Of a stretch of 64,000 nt of DNA, positions 56,690-64,000 are shown piece after piece; the stretch's first letter is position 1, and each line of letters starts with the position of its first letter. Origin of the DNA: Thereva unica (lineage: Eukaryota > Arthropoda > Insecta > Diptera > Therevidae); NCBI GenBank assembly GCA_949987705.1, contig OX465282.1, forward strand, positions 98,010,070 through 98,074,069. Direction: 5' to 3'. Below the pieces are notes generated by a model. It had not been told where the DNA came from. It ran no database searches and saw only the letters and a program-made list of their open reading frames with translations. The translations under genes and the position numbers were made by a program.

Positions 56690-57850
56690 TTTGTGTAATT
56701 TCTTGCACCCATGAGAATATATTCAATTTTTTTTCATAGTTTAAAGCGCCGGTTCACCTACGAAAGCGCCGCTCCTGACTGTAGAGATTTATTTATGTCG
56801 ACGACATAGTAATCTAATAGTCCAATCAATCTACGCAAATCCATCTAATAACTGCCATCAGGAAACAAAAAATATGGTCATATAGGAAAAAAAATTCTAA
56901 AAAAGATAGCGTTTTCTTTTTCGGATTTTGGAATGGCGAACCTAATCGAAAAAATCCCGGAAAGCGTAAAAAACGCTTTTTAGCGAATAAAAGAAAAACG
57001 TGACCTCGGATCGAAAAAAATCAAATTATAAAGTTGTAGCTATTCAAATTTTTTTTCGATTGATGTATATTGAGTTATAGGTTAGGGCACAAAACATAGA
57101 GAAAACTGGGAAAAACTCTCGAAAATCACGTTTTTTTAATTTGTTAATAACTTTTGTTTAACGCCACTTACATATTTGTTATTCTAGCACAAATATTGCT
57201 TCTTGTTAGCTGAAAAAAAGGTGTAATTTTTGTTTCGAAATATTGAACAGTTTCCTTAAAATTTCACTTTTTGCAAAAAAAGGCGTTCTTGTAAAAACGC
57301 TCCTTTTGGTCCACGGATTTCGCTGGATCAACGTTCGAGAGCTTAAACTTTTCTTCAAACCTTGTACTATCATGTACAAGTAAAAAACAGTGGATTTTAA
57401 AAGCGTACAATATTCAAAATGGCCCCCAATGTATTAATAATGAAAAAACTTATGTTTGATTGAAAAAACTGACTTTCTGAGTCTGTTTTTTCATTATTAA
57501 TACGTTTTTGGGGACCATTTTGAACATTGTAAGCATTTTAAAATCCCCTTGTAGTCCAGTGCAATTAGTCGAACAAAGGGCATGAAATTGCATTTTACGA
57601 TGTACGTTTTTTTTGAATTTTTTCGGGTACAACTGAGAACGAAAAAACCAAGTTTGTGGGGTCGCAGTGTGTAGGAAAAAGCCGCCATCTTGAGAAAGAG
57701 GGAGAGGTCGTTTATAATAAATAACTCGTTTGCTTGCAATAATAGCTGAAAATGATCAATGGCATGGCAATTTAATTTATTAATTGCACTGGACTATTGA
57801 GGGGAAAAAGAAATTTTACTCAAAATCTGGATTTGATGTTATCTGAAATA
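56690..57850. other. Intergenic AT-rich sequence with an imperfect inverted repeat
   Basis: GTATTAATAATGAAAAAAC at 57430 and GTTTTTTCATTATTAATAC at 57484 form a 19-bp inverted repeat within a larger weak palindrome (TTCAAAATGG / CCATTTTGAA). No coding sequence. Probably an old MITE centre. Confidence 0.4.
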
Positions 57851-57948
57851 CAGTCACCGAAATAATTATAGGTTCACCCATGAAAACCTCAAAAGCGAAA
57901 GCAAAGCGTTAAATTTTTTATGTGAACCTATAATTATTTCGGGGACTG
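57851..57948. mobile_element. 98-bp Tc1/mariner-type MITE, TA duplication
   Basis: The ends CAGTCACCGAAATAATTATA and TATAATTATTTCGGGGACTG are near-perfect inverted repeats, continuing through GGTTCAC / GTGAACC. TA flanks both sides. CAGT ends with TA duplication are the mariner signature. Confidence 0.85.
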
Positions 57949-58383
57949 TAGTATTGAGTGTACAGTTAAAAATGATAGTAAAAAATGTACTCCCTAAGAA
58001 TAAAATAATTCCCCGAGTAAAAATAAAAAATGGCCCTACAACGGGCAAACACCGGCCGTGTTTGAAACATAGTCCTAGGACATGTGCCGAGCATCAGACT
58101 CGGACTGTCGGCCGTATATTTATTTATTGAGAAAAACATCATGAAATCCTGTTCTCATGGCTTTGTATTCGAACATTACAAATATTTTTGGACAAGTTTG
58201 GCCGTCGTGGGCCTGTATGTGCTCCCGTTAAAAACTCTACGGCCATCATAACACCTCTTAGAAGCTGTAATCTTTTATTTTTACTCGGGCCGCAAAAAAT
58301 CAGTGTATTTGGATTTTTCTCATGCTTTCAAGCTGCGAGTACATATCTTATAAATGGAGTCACTCAAGTTTCTGTTAGTACGT

Positions 58384-58612
58384 ATACATGATGAGTTGAA
58401 CTCAGGTCGAACCCAAGTCCAACTACATTTAGACGCGAATCGACTTAACTCGACTCACCTCTGCTACCTAGCTTGCGTTGAAGTTAAGCATATATGCGCA
58501 AGTTCAGTAGTTGAGTAGTTTAATTTAGTTGACAGCAGCAACTCTGTGTTTTGTTTTTGATGTGTGCCGCGAGTCGAAAATTCAACTCAACCTCAACTCA
58601 TCATGTATACAT
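58384..58612. mobile_element. Putative MITE with TATACATGATGAGTTGA ends
   Basis: TATACATGATGAGTTGA near 58384 and its inverse (with TCAACCTCAACTCATCATG) ending near 58612 form inverted repeats around about 230 bp rich in AACTCGAC-like motifs. Target duplication not resolved. Confidence 0.55.
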
Positions 58613-59576
58613 ACGTTTCTGCTCTCCCCGATTGTTGGAACAATGCGACATTTCATTTATAATGATGTTTTTAAGTTAAAAATATTGCAATACTTAATTA
58701 TTTTGTTATTTTGTAATTAAAATACAAAAAAAAGAGAATATGTTTTAATAATTATTTCCATAGTTATTTCCATCTAAAAGTAAAGGTGTCAAAAGACACC
58801 TTTTGGTCCAAATAGGTATACACAAAATCGTGGTAGAATAGTGTTAAAGGCTGTCCCAATTTTCAGCTATTCCCGATTTTTACTGCAGCTGAATGTTTGT
58901 TTTGGCTGCATTCGAAAATTCAGCCAGCTGCGCAGAATTGGCTGTACTCAGTTCCGCCGGAGTTGATTTCGTCCAACGGTACTGACATTTTGGCATGGTA
59001 TTGGTGCAAAATTCTGCTGACAGGTTAATGCGGGTTGCCAGTTAATTTAAAAGTGTTGCGAAATGACGAAACGAGGAAAAGGTCTGCCAGTATGCAACTG
59101 CGTGGTTGCCATTTCTTATTGACCAATATTTTTAGGAACTGGTCGATATTTTTGGTTTTATTGGTTTGTAATTTTTACAGGCGACCGTTACACATATATG
59201 AATGGTGCGAAGAATTTTTCAAGTATTTGCCTCATTATAAAAATGGCCTGTTGCCGATATATTCTTTCTAAATTCTGCATGATAATCTCCTTCCTTATCT
59301 ACCAAATATGAGTTCAGTCTACCAGGATGTTTGTAAATCATGACATTTGAAGAAGATTTGGTTATGAAAAAGAAAGGTAGTTAAGAAAAGGAAACACAAG
59401 TTCTTAAAACTAACCACCAAGGATACGCCTTGGTACAACTGTCGCTGAACCAAGACCTTTGAGAAGTTTTTTATAGTTTTCCCGTTAAAGCACACAATTG
59501 AAACTATGACTCTTCAGTATATAATCATTTAATCTAATGAAAAAAAAGTACAAACAATATATCCGTTATCACCTCT

Positions 59577-60385
59577 TCACAACTTAATACTTTGTTTCCT
59601 TAATCGAATATTCCTCAATAAGCACAAATCAGATATTGCCGATTGCCTTCCTTGCGTCGTTCTCAAGTCATACAATCTGAAAATAATAAATAGTTTTTAT
59701 CCAAGATATTTTTTTAGATAATAAAAGGCAAAATACCTGCAAATTAATCCTACTGTAATTTCATCTGTAACCATAACTTTTAATAAGCTTTGAATAAGGT
59801 TATTTGGTATCAATTTAAAAATCGGCTTGACTCTCTCATTTGAACACTCAACCAACAACGATATAAATTGAAAAATGAAATACATCCGTGGCGTTAGTTC
59901 ATCACTAGCAGCAAAAAATCCGAATGTTTTAAAAAGATTTTGCAAGCTTGTTTGTAGAGGCTCCTTTATAGTTACGGGCGTATCCTTCCCGATTGAGTTA
60001 TCAGATGTAAAATCATTTGAACAAGAATCACTTGAATTTTCTTGATTTAATTTTCTTAATTTCGGATTATTTCGTACCGAGTCTAGTTCATCCGAATCGC
60101 TTGCACGTGAACGTTTTTTTGTTTGTGTACTTGGTGATTCCATATTTGATATAATACAATACACGCAAAGACGTGCCAAGACAGCAGATTGTAATTCTGT
60201 TACAGTTTTTCTAGGGAAAAATTTAATTATATTATAAATTATAATTTATTGGGTGGTTGTTGTTTAACGTACTGTTGTTTGTTGAAAACCATCATTGGGA
60301 TTATATTATCTAGTAGTGCAATAGTATTCCGTTCAATATCCAAATGCATAACAGCAAAGACTATGTCCATCAGCTTCATCATATC
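59577..60385 (-). CDS. MED24: 3' part of a conserved gene, tentatively Mediator subunit 24
   Basis: Three exons on the minus strand, 60385-60273, 60210-59737 and 59676-59577, have GT/AG borders and join in phase, ending in TGA. The first piece is helical (DMMKLMDIVFAVMHLDIERN, IIPMMVFNKQQ). A low-complexity insert with a basic nuclear-localisation-like KKRSR follows, then LFKTFGFFAASDELTPRMYF, RVKPIFKLIPNNLIQSLLKV and the C terminus LYDLRTTQGRQSAISDLCLL. The closing phrase and helical-repeat character fit the C terminus of MED24, a Mediator tail subunit, but this is from memory of the family and not a search. Upstream exons were not found in the remaining 3.6 kb and may lie beyond the window. 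Confidence 0.5.
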
Positions 60386-60960
60386 CTAAAATTAAAGTAA
60401 AAAATATTAACGTAGTCCTCACCTGGCATTAAAGTGAGACAAGGGCAAATCTATTGTACCTAAGTGTGCTAACTACCTTGAGGCGAACCCTGCAAGCTAT
60501 CGTGGTTGCTTTGTAGTGAAAAAATTACAAGAAAGGAGAAAGCAAATGAGGCAAAAGCAAATTTAAGCAAATTTTAAAAAAGCCTCAAAGTTTCCTTAAT
60601 TCCTCGTGGAATGCCAACGTCGGTCTGAGTGAAAAAATTCATTCGACCACTTTCTTAACGGAAGCTCATCTAACTACCAGGGCCGTGCCTGGGTAGCGTA
60701 TATTTTGCGCAGGCGGCTAAATCGTTAAGAAAAGTTCGTCGAATACGGATAAAGGTCGATCCACACTTATCCGTGATGAATTTGTCACTGACAATCACAC
60801 AGCACCACCTTTTCCCGTATCAGTGATAAATGTTCAATGACATCCGGCATTTTAGTTTTAAAATTTGGACAGTGATCACGCGTGAAAGTGGTGGTTTGAG
60901 TGTATTTCAAATAAACTTTAGATAAATTTCTGTTGAATTCTTATAAAATTTTCCGTTAAA
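60386..60960. other. Intron or spacer 5' of the partial gene, nothing recognised
   Basis: Read in both strands it shows no long frame and no terminal inverted repeats. It probably belongs to an intron of the minus-strand gene. Confidence 0.35.
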
Positions 60961-61900
60961 TTTAAAAAAAATTGGACGCGTGAAGGGCACTGAGATCGTC
61001 GGTTCCCCGACACCCAAAGGAGAATTCTACCCGGAAATAAAAGCTTTCTCGCTTTCGCTTATTACCGGGCGGGCTAGTATGGTACACGGATGGCTCTGAA
61101 ACAGAGACAGGTTTGGGCGCCGGAATCTGGAGTGAAAGCTCCAGATTCAGCAGGGCGATAAGCCTAGGCACTCTAGCAACTGTCTTTCAAGCAGAGGTGT
61201 ACGCTATTCTGGTATGCACTCATGAGAACTTAAGAAGAGTCGCATAAACGGATTTTTATCTTCTGTGAGAGCCAAGCGGCTATTAGAGCGATAAGGTCCC
61301 GTAGTACCAAGTCGAAATTAGTTTGGGACTGCCAACGTGCTCTTGATGAGTTGGGTGTTCTCAATAAAATTACGCTTGTCTGGGTCCCGGGTCACGGGGG
61401 CTTCAAAGGCAACGAAAATGCGGATGCCCTGGCTAAACAGGGTTATGATATTGCAGTCATTGGTCCAGAGTCGGCTATTGGGGCACCGTCCAGCTTGCTG
61501 CAAAAGGCCCTGGCCGATCGGACCTTGATGAAATATACTGAACGCTAGAGGTCCGAGACTGGACTGATCAACTCTAAGCGGTTCCTGGACTGGCCCCTAA
61601 GACGGCCAAGGATTTGTTAGGGTGCAGTAGGAATGTCAGGACACTTGTTGGCTTGATTACCGGACATTGTGCTCTAAATTACCACTTATGGAGAATAGGA
61701 AGGGTGGAGGACCTCACATGTAAGCTTTGCCTGGAAGTAAGCTTTGCACGTTCTCTGTGAGTGCCCCGCAATAGCGAGGAGCAGGGTTTCTTTGTTCGAG
61801 GAGACTCTGCTCGAGCCCTCAAGTCTAAGCGACAAGCCACTAGGCAGACTGCTGAACTTGTTCAAGCTGTCTGACCTACAAATATGAGGTATCGGGGTTG
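60961..61900 (+). pseudogene. 5'-truncated LINE with RNase H domain and 3' zinc motif
   Basis: RNase H sequence reads VWYTDGSETETGLGAGIWSE, then FQAEVYAILVCT and, after an in-frame stop, SQAAIRAIRS, TLVWVPGHGGFKGNENADAL. A C-terminal segment LITGHCALNYHLWRIGR with CKLC follows. The RNase H places it in the I/R1/LOA group. The 3' UTR carries GAGGTATCGGGG...CCAATACCTC, an inverted end typical of such elements, and an A-rich tail near 61960. Several frameshifts. Confidence 0.85.
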
Positions 61901-61959
61901 TAGTACAATAGGCTAATTGAATGGCCGCAGTACTTTTGGACCCAATACCTCACACACGA

Positions 61960-62893
61960 AAAAAAATAAAATTCATAAAAATCAATACACTTTGCTGTGT
62001 TGTAAACTTCGGGAGCATGCCAGAAAATAAAGCAGCAGAGAAAGTCTTCACTTGCATCATCGAAGTAGAAAAACCCGTATGAAGCCGGGGAAGGGTGCGA
62101 TTGTAGCGGATGCAGAGACATTACTCCACATATCTTAATAGAGAACTTCGGCCAGAAATTGAGAAAATTGGAAGAAAAGATTAAAGGACGCCAAGATTGT
62201 TGCCCAAACCAAAGCTCCCAAAGGAAAATTTTATCCTACAGAACGAGGGCCTTTATTAAAACCCCATAAGTGGGTTTGGCAACAAAACTACCTTTTGTTT
62301 ATACTAAAATTTTCCCCACAGAATAATCTCTTTCCCTAATAGTCCGGGCGCTGGAGCAATTCCAGTGGTTTTGGCATGATATAACGGATTTTTTTGGTGG
62401 AATCGGTCAGAACGGACATCCCCAACAATATTTAGGGGGTGCGCAAGCATGAAACTCCCAGGAAAACTTTAGGTAGCCCAAAAACTGAAATATTCACTAA
62501 AAATTCCCTGTTTTTTTACCTTTCTTGTTAAATATCTCTTAACGAGGGCTTCTAGGCGAAAAATTTGTTGAGCATGTTTTGTTCGTTATTGGATTTGCTA
62601 AAACTTACCCTAAGGTGGATTTTTGAAATTTGAATTTTTGCATTGCAAAATAGCCGAAAACCGCGAAAAAAAGTACCTCACTTTAAAGTTATCACAAGGA
62701 AAGAAGAGAATTTAATTTTGGAATTAGATAGTTAAAGGTATGATTAACTTATATCCAAAACCCGACCACGGACGGTCAAATAGTTTTTGCATAATGCATT
62801 TTGCAATTAAGTGAATTTAAAAAGTTAAATTTGTTACTGCGCCAAAAGGAAATCTCCCATGTTGGTCCTGATTTTTTTACGTATGCTCTAAGA
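61960..62893. other. Intergenic sequence, nothing recognised
   Basis: Mixed composition, no long frame and no clear repeat ends up to the hAT element at 62894. Confidence 0.35.
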
Positions 62894-63124
62894 CAGTGGT
62901 TCTTAACCTTTTTATACTCGCGGCCCACCAAATATTTCAAAATTTGTTTGTGACCCCCATTTTTTTAATAATAATTTATATTTATTAATTTAAATTTTAT
63001 TTTTTTATATAATAAATACAAAAATGGCTTGCCTATTAATGCTTTGTCGATTTATATAACATTCAAACTTCGCAATAAATGAAAACTCATTAATTTTTGG
63101 CGGCCCACCGGTTAAGAATCACTG
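62894..63124. mobile_element. hAT MITE, 231 bp, CTCTAAGA duplication, Charlie/SPIN-like ends
   Basis: It starts CAGTGGTTCTTAACCTTTTT and ends CCGGTTAAGAATCACTG, with CGGCCCACC near both ends. CTCTAAGA is duplicated at 62886-62893 and 63125-63132. The 5' end closely resembles the CAGTGGTTCTCAACC ends of the Charlie/SPIN branch of hAT. Confidence 0.93.
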
Positions 63125-63132
63125 CTCTAAGA

Positions 63133-64000
63133 CTCTCTTTACAGTATCCAATCATTAAAATTCTGGTTTTTAAATTTTTTTATGGTTTTTAATTTTTTTA
63201 AGATTTTTGGCAAAAAAACTGCAACTAAGGCGTTAATTCGGCGACGCCAGGAATGTTAGGCGCGTTTCAAATTCGCTCGAAAAAGGACTCAGTTTCTATT
63301 GCACCAATTTAGCTGTTTTTTGTTTTTGAAATTTGGGTAGCGAATCAAAAAGGCTTAGTTTTACTGGATGAATCGATATGGACAAATTTTGTTCAGACTA
63401 GTAGAGGCCGAGTAGTTGCTTAGAGCGTGGTGTAATTGTACAATACAAAGGATGTCATTGTGAGTTTCTAGACTAATATTCATTCAGCAGCAGCAGAGCC
63501 GGTTCTACAAGTTAATCTACACTGGTATTCTTTCATAGCGAGTAACTCCAGCGGGAAAACTAGCGAGGGGTTACTCTGGTAACCCAAGAATGCTTTAATG
63601 ATTTGTGTAACGGCCTACATGGTAATTCTAAAAATTAATTAATTCGAAAAATTCTACTGGAAATTTAGGAAATTGGAAGTCTTTACATTGTAATGGCTAG
63701 GTAAGCAACTAGCTAATGACTTGTGGAATATATTAGTCAACAATTTGATTAATCTGTGCAACAAAGCAGTCTCTTCAAAGCAACTGCAAATGATTTCGGC
63801 AAATAAATTGCCATGACAATCTTTTTGATCGTCGCAGAACTTTTAAATTTTTGATGTGATTGCAATTCGTTGACATTTTCGAAAAGTACCTATATCTATT
63901 CCCCTCAACTCCTACCACGACAATTACTACCTCAACATAGCCGATGTCGAGTTTGGTTCGCGCAAAATCGTGCAGGTGTAAAAATCGCGTGTGGGTTAAA
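63133..64000. other. Window end, nothing recognised
   Basis: No gene, RNA or element could be supported. An upstream exon of the minus-strand gene at 60385 could be hidden here but none was identified. Confidence 0.3.

Overview
The window is insect genomic DNA: AT-rich, with three intron-containing conserved genes and a very dense load of transposable elements typical of arthropods (Jockey, RTE-like and RNase H-bearing LINEs, a BEL/Pao and a copia LTR element, and hAT, PIF/Harbinger and mariner MITEs). The short introns between most exons and the kind of elements make a fly or other holometabolous insect likely, but the species cannot be fixed from sequence alone.

Conserved genes. (1) polo kinase, minus strand, 38599 to 26215, nine exons that join in phase to a complete 577-residue protein. 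(2) An Atg18/WIPI2-type autophagy beta-propeller, plus strand, 41858 to 54454, six exons, complete at 395 residues. (3) The 3' end of a minus-strand gene, 60385 to 59577, three exons, tentatively Mediator subunit 24. polo and Atg18 are divergently transcribed from a 3.3 kb spacer. Their large introns (polo 1 and 7; Atg18 1 and 4) are built almost entirely of transposons, while the other introns are mostly tens of bases long.

Layout. 1-2.5 kb: a foldback MITE and a frameshifted LINE ORF1. 2.8-3.0 kb: MITE. 3.26-8.06 kb: a young copia element with a 5-bp target duplication and one nonsense codon. 8.46-25.33 kb: one old Jockey-like LINE copy split by a stack of later insertions: two hAT elements, a 1.3 kb GGG...CCC element, a whole BEL/Pao element with an env gene (11.17-22.61 kb, itself carrying a hAT and a Harbinger MITE), three 250-bp foldback copies and two smaller MITEs. 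26.2-38.6 kb: polo with four or more LINE insertions in its introns. 39.3-40.5 kb: nested Harbinger elements in the polo-Atg18 spacer. 41.9-54.5 kb: Atg18, with a CR1/Jockey-like LINE in intron 1 and a SINE, a Harbinger relic and a near-complete Jockey LINE in intron 4. 55.7-56.7 kb: LINE plus foldback fragment. 57.8-58.6 kb: small MITEs. 60.9-61.9 kb: a LINE RNase H tail. 62.9-63.1 kb: a hAT MITE.

The most notable pattern is a group of otherwise unrelated small foldback elements that share GGG...CCC termini and 3-bp target duplications (CTG, CAG, CTA, ATA, TCT). Several sit in LINE coding sequence, so the pre-insertion site can be checked by reading the LINE frame. One copy has inserted into the CTG inside the terminal repeat of its sibling. 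A 25-bp perfect palindrome flanked by an 8-bp duplication looks like two hAT ends with nothing between them. All element and gene calls come from reading the sequence; no database search was run.
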